Assembly (NCBI GenBank): GCA_964036045.1 | Contig: OZ038379.1 | Span: 182,111,822-182,175,821 of the forward strand | Direction of reading: 5' to 3' | Source: Eutreptiella sp. 'Long Island Sound 2002' | Lineage: Eukaryota; Euglenozoa; Euglenophyceae; Eutreptiales; Eutreptiaceae | DNA: 64,000 nucleotides | Shown: in pieces, positions 1 through 9,526 of the stretch | Position numbering within the stretch: the first letter of the stretch is position 1 | Layout of the letters: every line of letters starts with the position of its first letter | Made by a program: the position numbers and the translations under genes | The notes under the pieces: model-generated | Seen by the model: only the letters and a program-made list of their open reading frames with translations | What the model was told of the DNA's origin: nothing | Databases searched by the model: none

Positions 1-235
1 TTCATTGCTGTTGTTGTTGTTCTTGTTGTTGTTCTTGTTGTTGCTGTTGTCATTGTCATTCTTGTCAGCGTCGTCAAATTCGTTGTTGTTGTTCTTGTTT
101 TGCCGTGCCGTTGTTGTTCCTGCTGCTGCTGCTGCTTCTTTCGTCCCGCCGCTGCTGAGACCGCAACCGCGGCTACTCTTTTTTTCTTGTTCCTCCTGCT
201 GCTGCTGTTGCTGTTGTTGGTGGTGGTGGTGTTCA
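1..235. repeat. TTG/CTG-rich low-complexity tract
   Basis: Degenerate GTT, CTT and CTG triplets run through this stretch. They give Leu-, Phe-, Ser- or Cys-rich translations in every frame, as expected of expanded triplets rather than a gene. No splice signals frame it. Confidence 0.8.
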
Positions 236-916
236 AACCCCTCAGAAGCCCCCACATCCCTCAAGTCGTCCTCAGCAAACAAACAATCCGCAGCTTCCGT
301 TTCTGGCCATCAGCCATCAGCCTGCGGTTCCCACAATCAGCCGCTAGGCACCGTCACCACCCGATCGCCAGAGGCCTGGGGCCGGTCTGCAGAGCCGTCC
401 TCCACTACAAAAGAATACCATTGACCTGTGTACGGACCCGCCCTGCAGCGGAACCGAAAACCCGTCGAATGCCATTGTCGCCGGTTGCCGCTGGGTACAC
501 CTGCTCCGGCGACACCCACAGGACGTGCACAGGAAGGGGGCGGCTTGGCCGTAGTCTCCAGACCGACTGGCCCACCAGCATCTTGGATCCCCTGGAGGGG
601 ACTAGGGGGTGCAGAGGGATGCAGAGCGTAGGCACCTCAGGCGGGGGATCAATGCCTGATTTTGTGTATACCCAATGTCCGTGCGCAACCAACAACAGTG
701 GCAACCCAATGACTGCCCCCCCTCCCACCCTAGAACCCCAAACAAAGTGGCAGAACAAATCGGTGAGGTTGGCAGAAATCGGCCGCCAATTTTGGGTGGG
801 GGGGGGGTGACTGTGTACGAGGTCTGTGGGAATTGCAGGCCCCCATTGGGGTGCGCATGCTACTGCGCCCCCAAGGGCCACGGGCTGGCTTCTAGAGGGG
901 TAAGCTGGCTGAGGGC
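236..916. other. non-coding, no gene seen
   Basis: Overlapping open frames on both strands have no domain-like composition and no convincing splice sites. A poly-G run lies near 796-807. I see nothing else. Confidence 0.5.
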
Positions 917-1161
917 CTACAGAAAGAAGAGATTGTGATTTTATTAAGATCATGTCTCAAGCTCCTGAGGTTCTTTAGTTGGTATCATTTTTGGAAATTT
1001 GTTTAAAATATTTTACTTTTTTACTTGTATTTTGGTTTAGTTGAAATTAGAGTTTATGCAAAGATCAAAACGATTAAACGTAAATGCAGCTTTTGGTGAA
1101 ATAAAAAAAATTATTCAGGCAAAGAACGGTGGTGCAGAGCAAAAGACAAAGAAAACTGCTC
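917..1161. repeat. 245-bp direct repeat, left copy
   Basis: This AT-rich block recurs at 1597-1838 with one substitution (C versus T near 1079/1759) and a small A/T indel. Both copies start at CTACAGAAAG and end at ACTGCTC. The copies have the size and spacing of LTRs of a very small element (435 bp between them). However, no TG...CA ends and no matching target duplication are visible, so a segmental duplication fits equally well. Confidence 0.85.
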
Positions 1162-1596
1162 ACTCCTTGACCGACCCGTGAGGCGTTGGGTCTCAAGGCA
1201 TTGCTCCCATACTCCCCGGCACTCGGCATTGTCGGAGGTCCTGGGGACGCGCTGAGCGCTGCCCTGTCCCCAAGGACACCTACACTGTTGCCCCAAGGCG
1301 CTGTTGCCACTTTTGGTGGGGGCGGAGCGCATCTGCTCTGCGCTTGGTGGACGCTCGTGTGGGCGTGCGCACGCATGTGTGTCGGTGCGTATGCACCTCT
1401 GCAATCCCCTGTTTTGGCCCACCATTTCTGCTTCTCGATGCGGCGGGTTGCGGCGGCCAAAACCTCCAAAAGCCGGGCGGCATTGAACCCCAAGTGAAGG
1501 GACCCGCTATGGGGTACAGATGCGGGTGCACAACCGGAACTGCAAGTATTATTTCTGAGGATTTGCCACGTGGAACGAGGGTTTTTGGACCCATTG
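1162..1596. other. spacer between the 245-bp direct repeats
   Basis: This is GC-rich sequence without a recognisable ORF. If the flanking repeats are LTRs this would be the internal part of a TRIM-like element, but I see no clear primer-binding site or polypurine tract. Confidence 0.4.
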
Positions 1597-1838
1597 CTAC
1601 AGAAAGAAGAGATTGTGATTTTATTAAGATCATGTCTCAAGCTCCTGAGGTTCTTTAGTTGGTATCATTTTTGGAAATTTGTTTAAAATATTTTACTTTT
1701 TTACTTGTATTTTGGTTTAGTTGAAATTAGAGTTTATGTAAAGATCAAAACGATTAAACGTAAATGCAGCTTTTGGTGAAAAAAAAATTATTCAGGCAAA
1801 GAACGGTGGTGCAGAGCAAAAGACAAAGAAAACTGCTC
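1597..1838. repeat. 245-bp direct repeat, right copy (242 bp)
   Basis: Near-identical partner of 917-1161. The low divergence implies a recent duplication or insertion compared with most other repeats in the window, which differ at roughly one base in five to ten. Confidence 0.85.
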
Positions 1839-2334
1839 CCCAGTGACATTTCATGGGCGCCTTTCACTATGGCGGACAGGCAAACACAGGAGATAGAGGA
1901 CCTCCATGGGTGCCTCTCACTCTGTCCTCCCCCCCGTCCTCATTGCCCCCCCCCCCCCCGCTCGGTTGGGCTCCGCGTCAGGTTTGGAGGGAGCGCGGGA
2001 GGTGCCGCGTTGCAGGACAAGAACGTCCATCGCAGCCTGTCCACCGACAAACCCGCCCTCAGGAAAGGGGCCCGGCCCTGGGCAGGGGGTCTCTCCCTGT
2101 GACATTTAGCAAAAGCGGTGCCCCGCAAGCAGACAGACAACAGGGTTGGCAGGAAGGCTGGAAGAAGCGATGGTGGAAGTGAGGGAGGAAGGGAGCAGAG
2201 AGGCAACACAAACACAGATGGACGGAAAGCGATGATGGATGGGTGCACAAAGAAGAGAGAGGCAGCATCAAAGAGCACAGGTAGCCCTCGATGACCTGGG
2301 GCAAGGCAACGTTTGGTGTCGCATTGTCGATCAC
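1839..2334. other. non-coding, C-run and low complexity
   Basis: Contains a poly-C run near 1946-1958 and an AGG/GAA-rich purine stretch near 2140-2260. No gene was recognised. The terminal exons of the minus-strand gene to the right could lie here or beyond the left edge, but I could not identify them. Confidence 0.4.
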
Positions 2335-2446
2335 CGCGCACCAAGGAGCCGCCACGCCGCACAAACCCACGTGGGCCGCTCGTAAAGCACCCGCACGCGC
2401 ACACGTACAGCGCCCGTATCTCGTCCACATAACCCTCGGCACAACC
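2335..2446 (-). CDS. candidate further exon of the unknown coiled-coil gene
   Basis: On the minus strand an acceptor-like ...GTGCCTAG opens a frame reading GCAEGYVDEIRALYVC and onward. It would join in phase 0 to the preceding exon (2915-2760). A possible GTGATC donor ends it. The pyrimidine tract is modest and other frames are also open, so this is a candidate only. Confidence 0.3.
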
Positions 2447-2759
2447 CTAGGCACAGCCCTGAGCTGAATACCGTCTTCGGCTTCCAAATACATGGCCCCA
2501 GCCTCGTATTCCGCCCACAGAGATAGTGCCCCCAACGCGAGAACTCATTTGGCCAAGTACAGTCTGACTGACCGTGTACCCTCTCCCATCGCTCTCCCGT
2601 TGTGGTCCGCCGCGGGCGGTCGGTTCTTGGCGCCAGAGGTTCTGCCAAACCACGCCCCCCACCTCACGGCTGCTGAACCCCCCCCCCCCCCCCTTAAACA
2701 GACGGGAGCTTGCAACATCGAGACACAGGCCCGCTTCATGGGCGAGGGCGGGGGCACAC

Positions 2760-2915
2760 CGCACTCATGTCAGCAGCGGTGAAAACGTGGTACATCGGGT
2801 CTTTCGAATCATCGTCGATGGCCTCGGAGGCGGGGACCACCCACTCCTGCTTGTCCGTCTTGAACACGGGGCGGGTATTGGTCAGCAGCCGCGGGGGGAC
2901 GAATCCTGAGCCCAA
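2760..2915 (-). CDS. exon of unknown multi-exon gene (C-terminal part)
   Basis: The minus strand shows a good pyrimidine tract ending TTTTGCCAG, then 52 codons in phase 0 beginning LGSGFVPPRLLTNT. They include FKTDKQEWVVPASEA and an acidic IDDDSKD run, and end before a GTGTGC donor. Codon use is GC3-rich like the other exons of this gene. It joins in frame to the exon ending at 6958. I do not recognise the domain. An alternative acceptor ten bases further in (CTCAG at 2906) would break the phase. Confidence 0.65.
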
Positions 2916-3015
2916 CTGGCAAAAGGGAGCGTGAGCAGGGGAGGCCCGCAGTGCAGTCCATCGCAGTGCTTTTTTTTTTTGTGGTGTTGTCTTTGTGTTC
3001 ATATTTGGTTTTCGT

Positions 3016-3033
3016 TTATTATTATCATTATTA

Positions 3034-3089
<56 letters not shown>

Positions 3090-3090
3090 T
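3016..3090. repeat. (ATT)n microsatellite with T-rich flank
   Basis: About 24 ATT/TTA units, with two interrupting C bases at the left end. They are followed by a T- and TTTG-rich stretch to about 3210. Confidence 0.95.
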
Positions 3091-3210
3091 GCATGATTTT
3101 TTGTTTGTTTTTTGTTTTTTGTGTTTTTTGTCTTTTTGTTTCGTTTTGTGGTTTCTTATTTTTGTCTGTTGTTTTGTTTCTTTGTTTATCTGCTTTGTTT
3201 GCTTTTGAAT

Positions 3211-4977
3211 CTTGTTTTGCAGTCTCTCTTAGCGCCGCATCAGGGCACAGGGTCTGCATACGATGCATTACAGGAGCTATACTCAGGTGCAGCTACGTGC
3301 GAATTCTGAATCCTGAATGCAGGCTTTACGGTCAGAGTTGTACCACTTCCCAAGCTCCCCTCAGACGAGAAGTTCTACTTCCTCTCGTCCTGGGGAGTGC
3401 AACCAAATATTCATGCAGTGCACATGTAGTGCAACAGCACTCTTATGGTGTTCCAGGGGCACAGGGTTTCTTCGTGTTTCTTGTTTTGGGTTCACCTTCG
3501 CGTGTTTGTGTTGGGGATCGGGGGGATAATCTGGCGGTTTCTGGGACAACCCCTTCAAATGGGGCACACAGTGCACCGGCAGCACAAGCCTCCCTCCCCC
3601 CCTCCCATACGCATCCACTCCCTTTTGATCAACCCCTTTCTTTTCTCACAACTGTTATCATGCTGTGCTCCATCTGCACATGTCCCACAACTTGAGAGAT
3701 CTCATGCGAATGCTGGACACAATGCACGCACAAAAAGGCGTGTGTGTCAGCAGAAGTACAAGCGGAAGTGGCACCAGCAACTCAGGGCTGTGGACAAATG
3801 GCAACTGGACGTAGCCAGAGTAAAAAAACCGCAGAAAACAGTTTGAAGCAAATATGTATTTCTGCCCGGAGTTGCCCGAATAGTTGTGCCGCATCAAATG
3901 CTCCATTTGGTAGCCATTGCGGTGCCAAACATTGGACAAAGTACATACTGCGCGTAGCGTGTGTGGTGCATGAACGCCACTGTCTGTGCCTGAAACACTC
4001 TGCCTCCAGAACTGATCTGGTTAGGGCTTGCGGGCCGAGTATCCCATGCAGTTTGTCTTCGGGGTGGGGGGATATGGTTTGTCCACGACATGGTGAGAGA
4101 AAAATGGAGCAAGGCGGGAGAATATCTGAGAGAGAAGGGCAAGACCCTCAAATTTTCCCCTTTTCTTTTTCAGCCGGCAACACAAATGACCTTCAAACGT
4201 AGCTTAAGAAAAACTTAATGACAGAAAATCACTGACAGAAAAAGAGGACTCGCCACTGCTCATAAAGAAACTACTGATGCACCGATGATGATAGGATCGT
4301 CATGCTCTTTCCATGTATCCGTAATCAAAGCCCCAAAACCTGTATCATCCACAAACGATACTGCGTGGCCCAGGAAAATTCTACACAGGAAGACCCAACC
4401 TTCATTCAAGCTGTGAAGACTCACGCGTGGCACTGCCCTCCTCGTGTGCGTCACCTCTGCTGCACAGGTGCAGTGCCACTTAGATAGTGATGTGCACCAT
4501 GCAAAAAAAAAGGGTTAGAAATCGCAGGCGCAAAGGGAGTGTGCTTACCAGAACCAAGGGACTCCTGGCAGTCAGACGACGGACATCACCATCCACTTCG
4601 TCCTCTTTATTCTGAAGAAATCCAACGGACGCAATTGGCGTGCGCATGCATGTGCATGGGTTTGCACACGCACACACGTGCGCATGCGTATGTGACTCCC
4701 GATCATTTGAAGAGCATCTGCACATCTGCACATCTGCCATTCTGTTTGCACAGCAGCAATTTGGTGAATCCGCCCTCTGCAGCCTTTCCCCCCTCCCTGC
4801 ACAGCAGCAAGGCTATGGACAGGCCATGCACCCCTACTGCGCCCTGCAGCCCGGCATGTGGATGCCTTGACCCCTGTGCAAGGGCCCCTCTGGGCGAGCT
4901 TGCGACCACACACGGAGGTCGACCTATGCGATGCTGACCAACTTACACATCTGCTGTCTGCATGTTTGTTGTCTGCA
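3211..4977. other. intronic or intergenic, no gene seen
   Basis: Lies between two exons of the minus-strand unknown gene. It contains mixed-composition sequence with only short overlapping frames. I see no domain and no convincing splice pair. Confidence 0.4.
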
Positions 4978-4978
4978 T

Positions 4979-5009
<31 letters not shown>

Positions 5010-5017
5010 CGTGTGCG
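4979..5017. repeat. (GT)n microsatellite
   Basis: GT dinucleotide run with a few C interruptions. Confidence 0.9.
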
Positions 5018-5334
5018 GAAGGCACTGTTTCCAAAAGGCAATGACCGGGATGCCGTACCAGCAGGAACTGGTAGATAGGGCTTGGGCCTTGAAATCTGAG
5101 CTCTGAAAACTAATCGTAAACCCTTTGGTTGTGGGCGAAGAAGTCCCTGCCCGCCCTCGGACCTGATCTGAAGGGGCCTGTTGTGCCTCATGGCCATCAG
5201 TAACCTAACCAGGGGTGCGTCCCTGTGTTGCCCCTTGACCAGTGCGATATGCACATAGGCCAGAACCTGGCTCGCTGCCCCAGGACCACCCTGGAAGTGG
5301 GGTGGTGGCTCCGTGGCTTCCGCCGGGCCAGCTC

Positions 5335-5421
5335 CAGTTCAACGAGCCCGTCATTGCCATGTTGTCCCGTGTGTTGTGTGTGTATTGGAACTTTCACAGC
5401 TGGTGGTGCTCGCGGCAGTGA
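5335..5421. repeat. diverged direct repeat, copy 1
   Basis: Resembles 5832-5932. Both share a block reading CGAGCC-GTCAT-GCCATGTTG followed by a TGTGTTGT stretch, and both end in a GGCGGCC/GGTGGCC block followed by ACGGCCTA or ATGGCCTA. Similarity looks near 65-70% by eye. Confidence 0.5.
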
Positions 5422-5538
5422 GGCGGCCTTTATGGCCTAATCAATTTGGCGATTTCCCCAGAAAGGATGCCCTTGACGCACGGCTGCCACCGTCCGTCTC
5501 CAGGCATGCCCAATCCGGGAATCGATCCCACGACCTCT

Positions 5539-5569
5539 CGGTGTGTGTGTGTGTGTGTGTGTGTGTGTT
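5539..5569. repeat. (GT)n microsatellite
   Basis: GT run followed by mixed GTGC repeats to about 5635. Confidence 0.9.
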
Positions 5570-5831
5570 CGTGCGCATGCGTGTGTGCGCGTACATGTGT
5601 GTGTGTGCGCGCGCGTGGATATGTGTCTGTGTTTCTGGTATCACCATTTGACCAGGTATCGCAGTTGGCCTCTTAACAACGAACTGACATCCTTGTCTTT
5701 GGCACGTAGCAACTGATTGTGGATGGGCAGACTGGACCACAGTGGCCGTCTCGTGATCCTTGGTGCATCTGGGAAGAGCCTTGCAAGCTGTCTGATTGTG
5801 GTGGTTGACCAGTGGCAGCTGCACAGCAGTA

Positions 5832-5932
5832 GTTCCACGAGCCTGTCATCGCCATGTTGCTCTGTGTGTTGTATGTGATCATGGCTGTTGGTGCTGGTGG
5901 CAACAAGGTGGTGGCCTCCACGGCCTACGCGT
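5832..5932. repeat. diverged direct repeat, copy 2
   Basis: Second copy of the block at 5335-5421, about 500 bp away. No coding function is evident in either copy. Confidence 0.5.
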
Positions 5933-6209
5933 TGAAGCCATGAAGCCAGTGCCTCCGGGGGGTAAAGGCACAGACTGATACCCGCACCCCCTTGCGCACA
6001 AAGGCACAGAAAATGACAGTTTCACCAGGTAGTGGTGCTTGCACAAGGCTGGTGACTACGCGCAGCACCCCTGGTCAAACTTGTGATGCGTCCCCCAGAC
6101 CCCAAGGTGTGTTTGGACACAAATGCAAGGACACATGCAGCAGCACAGCATTGCAGAACTCCGGAATCTGTCAAGCTGTGTCAGAGCGTTACTTCTGCAT
6201 TACTTCGGC

Positions 6210-6488
6210 TCAAAATAAAACCCAGTGCCCCACGTGTAACGCATGCGGAACAACTGCACATGCTCTGCAGCAGGGTTGGGTGCAGGTTTGGTAGGTGCCT
6301 TGGCGCGCTTGGATGCAAGTTGCCTTGGCGCGCTTGGATGCAAGTTTAGGGGCAGCTTTGGGGGCAGCTTTGGGGGCGAGAAAACCCTTGGGAACCACGT
6401 TGTCATCCACAATGTCTCTGGTCAGGTACAATTTCCCCCCAAAAATATGCACCAACCCCCAAACACCCCTGTCAGCCTTCACCCACAC
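6210..6488 (-). pseudogene. transposon-type ORF remnant (RGVWG/LYLTRDI family)
   Basis: The minus-strand frame contains RGVWGLVHIFGGKLYLTRDI, then VPKGFLAP and an Ala/Pro/Lys-rich tail. The same arrangement (RGVWGMGHSFGNKLYFTRDI, VPKDLLAP, Pro/Lys tail) occurs at 35180-35503. Two distant loci sharing a protein segment point to a dispersed mobile element. The present copy is interrupted by an internal tandem duplication. The element class is not clear to me. Confidence 0.55.
6292..6380. repeat. 25-bp and 14-bp tandem duplications
   Basis: TGCCTTGGCGCGCTTGGATG plus five further bases occurs twice in a row. It is followed by two to three copies of a GGGGGCAGCTTT unit. The repeats lie inside the transposon ORF remnant and lengthen its Ala/Lys-rich tail. 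Confidence 0.85.
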
Positions 6489-6957
6489 AATGTCAACCTC
6501 CTGTCATCCTTTTTTTTCTCTTCTACTCAGCTGTCATGTCAGGAGTGTCAGATGTAGCACTATCACTGTCACTGTCACTATCACTGCCACTTTCATCACG
6601 GTCAGCGTCACTGTCACCATCAGGTTTGCTGGACGAACCAAAACTACTATCAGTGCCACGGTCCAAATCTGAATCGGGGCACACCAACAAGCAACTTCAA
6701 CCCACTTGAAGTGATAAGAATTCATAATTTACCATGTTTGTACCGTATGGCACCCGTTTCCCCCCACTTTGCCCAATTTTCGCCCAATGTCCCCCCACTT
6801 TCCGCCATTTCCCCGAAATTGTCACATTTCCCAATTAGTTCTCCGGAAAGGTTTCGGACACGGGAGATTCGGTCCTGTGTGTGTTTGTGCGCTCGCGCGT
6901 GCGTGTGTGTGCGTGTGGGTGGGTGGGTGTGTATGGGCTGGGTGGGCATTGCCATAC

Positions 6958-7186
6958 GTGGGACATGATGGGGTGGTCCCAGGCCCCAGTGCCTGGCTGG
7001 TACTGCTGAGGTTGCAAGGCCAAGCTGACCGCAAGCTGGTCCTGGGCCTCCGGAAGCCGCCCGTACCTATTGAGCAGGGTCTGCAGCAAATTAATTGGCG
7101 GCACATGCGACATGCGCTCTTCCAGCGCCGCGACAATCCGCTGGAACTTGTGGCGGACGAATGTGCGTCGTGCAGCCGGGTCAAAC
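6958..7186 (-). CDS. exon of unknown multi-exon gene
   Basis: The minus-strand acceptor CCACTCCGTAG opens with one base that completes an Arg codon begun by AG at the end of the previous exon (9318). The joined reading is GAKY-R-FDPAARRTFVRH. The frame then gives KFQRIVAALEERM, PPINLLQTLLNRYGRL and a Gln-rich end. A GTATGG donor at 6957 leaves phase 0 and fits the next exon at 2915. A second possible donor (GTACGG, exon end 7067) would leave phase 2 and break that fit. Sense-strand GC3-rich codons support coding. Function unknown, helical by composition. Confidence 0.7.
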
Positions 7187-7189
7187 CTA

Positions 7190-8200
7190 CGGAGTGGCAC
7201 GCGGAAGCTGGGTAGGAATGTTCTTGGGGAGGGAAGTGCTGATACATGCATGAGCAAGAGGCAATGAATGCAAGAGGGACCCTTTGGGGGGGGGGGGAGA
7301 TGAAGGCTGAAGGAAAGCCCTGGGGCGGGAGGGGGGGGTTGGCAAGACATGTGAGTGGATTGCTGTCAGGAGCGTGGCGGCACCTATCGGCCCCTCACCG
7401 GCCGGTGCGTTTGCTCCACCTATCTTGCCTGTCCTTACCTCACTACACCAACTTCCCTTCCCTTGGGAGGTAATGCCAACGGAGCCCCCGGGCTGTCCCT
7501 GTTTCACTGCTCGGTGTCGGGTCCACATGGAAGAGGGCAACAGCCCTGGCTGTTGGCCAGGCGCGCCCGTACCCAATCCGCCCCATCCCAGGTGCCCGGG
7601 GGAAGGCAGGGGAGGGGTTGCCAGGCTCAGTAATCGTGCTGATTGGTACTTCCAGGCGTATACATTGGTTTGGGGTCTCGAGAGGGAATTCAATGGGAAA
7701 GTATGTTCAGCAGGGGAGAGTGGGAGCGTTGTCCCTCTGGTCACAAAAGCTGCTTCTGCCCCGGTGCCGGGCAAATGCCCGGGGCCGGCGATGCTTCACA
7801 GGCAGTCATTCCCATGGCGGTGAACTTCGGAGGGTGCCCACCACCACAACTGATGTGGGAAATGTAGTACATGGCCAGGGGGGCTCTGGATCACCGAGTG
7901 TCACCCATCGGTGGTGCGTAGCATGTGCAAGCATTGTGCCATTTGCGCGTGGGGGGGAGGGTTGGGTTGGGTTGGGCTGGCGGCCTCATGCAGGAGCAGG
8001 CCCTCGGGTGTGGGCGTCCTTCCCTGCCCCACCACGAGGCTGAACTACCTGACTGTCCGGTTCCAAGGCCAAGCGGACTATCGACAGCCACCAGACCCCA
8101 CCGAAGCGCAGGTGGGTGGAAGATACCGTCGTCCTGTGTGTAGGCGCGCGCGCGGGCAGGGGTGTGCGGGGGCTGGGCCTTGCGCGTGGGGGGGAGGGGG
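7190..8200. other. intronic, includes a diverged dispersed repeat at 7370-7600
   Basis: Poly-G runs occur near 7287 and 7330. The 7370-7600 segment resembles 40100-40240: both read GGCACCTAT-GGCC near the start, then GGAGCCCCCGG about 100-120 bp further on. The plus-strand readings GTYRPL...NANGAPG and GTYWPL...VNGAPG are alike. This is a repeat, not a gene I can name. Confidence 0.45.
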
Positions 8201-8208
8201 GGGGGGCA

Positions 8209-8405
8209 AGGAAGTATCAGAATGGCCGACAACCATCGGAGGAGAGGGAGGGGGGTGGCCCCCCTGAACCCCCCCCCCCCCCCAGACCAAAGGGACCATC
8301 GTGGGAAAAAGCAAAATGTATCATTGGGAAAATCTAGTCGAGCCATTTTGGTACCCACACTTTTGGGTCCCAGACCCCCCCCCCCCCTCCCACCTTCATA
8401 CTTCC
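8209..8405 (-). mobile_element. miniature inverted-repeat element, family 1 (minus copy)
   Basis: The left end reads GGAAGTATCAGAATGG. The right end, reverse-complemented, reads GGGAAGTATGAAGG. The interior has a poly-C run, a conserved core (on the minus strand ACCAAAATGGC and TTTTCCCA with CCCACGATGGT), then poly-C again. Related copies with the same ends and core lie at 22619-22797 and 52187-52367. Lengths are 180-200 bp. No ORF, so non-autonomous. Confidence 0.75.
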
Positions 8406-8921
8406 CGGGCTGGGGGGGGGGGTCTTCAGGTTTTGAGGACATTTTGAAAACACACATGAGTTGGGGGTTATCACCGGCTCCCCCTTCACAGGAGTAACCA
8501 ATAGAATGGGGCAGTCGGCATTCAGGTCGCTGCAGTGCATCCAGTCGGCCCTACACTACTCCATGGAGCACTGCTCATCCCCGTTGGCGCAGGTTGGGGG
8601 GGTCCGGGAGAGGGGGAGGGGAGCGGTCCCCCAAGGAAGTCCGGCTCAGCAGGTCTACCCCCGGCTGGTCCACACCATCTTGGGGCCCGGAGGGCCTTGC
8701 GGGGGGGCCGGGCGGGGGGGGGGGGTATATCTGGGGGGCACTGGCCCTGCAAAAAGGGGCAGGGGGGGAGGCGTGGCTTACTCCACAGCCAAGTGGTGAC
8801 AGTGGATGCCTCAGCCTTGTGACCGAGGTGGCGTGTTGCCGCCGGGGTCAGCATGTGAGGGGGGGGGGAGAGGGAGGGATCAAAGTGGCTGCATCCCCCC
8901 TGCCGTCTCGGGCTCCCCTCG

Positions 8922-9134
8922 GGGATGTAGTGGAAGAGGGGAGGGGGGGTAACCCCCCGCCCCCTCTCAGCGCCCAGCCTACGCCCAGCCACTGTCCCCC
9001 TGACGGCAAGCGCCGGCTTCAATGGCATTTGTAACCGACAGTAACCGCCCCGAACCGCTTCGGGAACCTCCTCCAACCGCCTGTCCAACCGCTTCTGGGG
9101 CCGCCTCTCGGGCCCCTTCCCTTCTAATGCATCC
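8922..9134 (-). mobile_element. miniature inverted-repeat element, family 2 (minus copy)
   Basis: Ends are GGGATGTAGTGGAAGAGG on the left and, reverse-complemented, GGATGCATTAGAAGGGAAGG on the right. The interior on the minus strand carries GCGGTTGG-rich sequence, a GGTTACAAATGCCATTGA block and GGGCGTAGGCTGGGCG. Full partner at 15996-16203 and a partial one at 19735-19900. It sits in an intron of the unknown gene. Confidence 0.75.
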
Positions 9135-9317
9135 GAAGTGGCCCAAAGGTCTCGGGCAAGTGGGCACTCTCATGGGCCCGGAGGACCCAGAAGAGGGGTC
9201 CTTGGGTTGGCTGGTCCAGGATTCCTGGAGGGAGGGGACGGGGGGGTCCGGGCCTACACGTGACAACCCCCCGCGCACCGCTGCCCTGTCGTCCCCCCCC
9301 GCGCGATGCACCGGCAC

Positions 9318-9526
9318 CTGTACTTGGCACCGAGGTCGACGGGGACTTGGAACTTCAGCGTGCGCCACCACTGCGCCCACTCCGGGTCGTGGATGATCAG
9401 GAACGCGGTGATGTGCACGCCGAACAGCCGCGAGAAGTGCTCGTGTTTGTCGGGGTCCTCAAACGCCCGCAGCGTGTCCAGAAACTCGCTTTGCCTCGGC
9501 AGCGATCGCTTGGCGTCCGCCATGAG
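9318..9526 (-). CDS. largest exon of the unknown multi-exon gene
   Basis: The minus strand reads CTATCCGCAG acceptor, then 69 codons plus two bases. It starts LMADAKRSLPRQSEF and continues LDTLRAFEDPDKHEH, FSRLFGVHITAFLII, HDPEWAQWWRTLKF and VPVDLGAKY before a GTGCCG donor. The two leftover bases (AG) are completed by the first base of the exon at 7186. Third positions are strongly G/C and the residue mix is globular. I do not recognise the family. Confidence 0.8.

Noticed and set aside
5500-5535. B-box-like GGATCGATTCC on the minus strand next to a GT array
   Set aside because: No A box upstream because the region is a microsatellite. A single degenerate box is not enough for a SINE or tRNA call.
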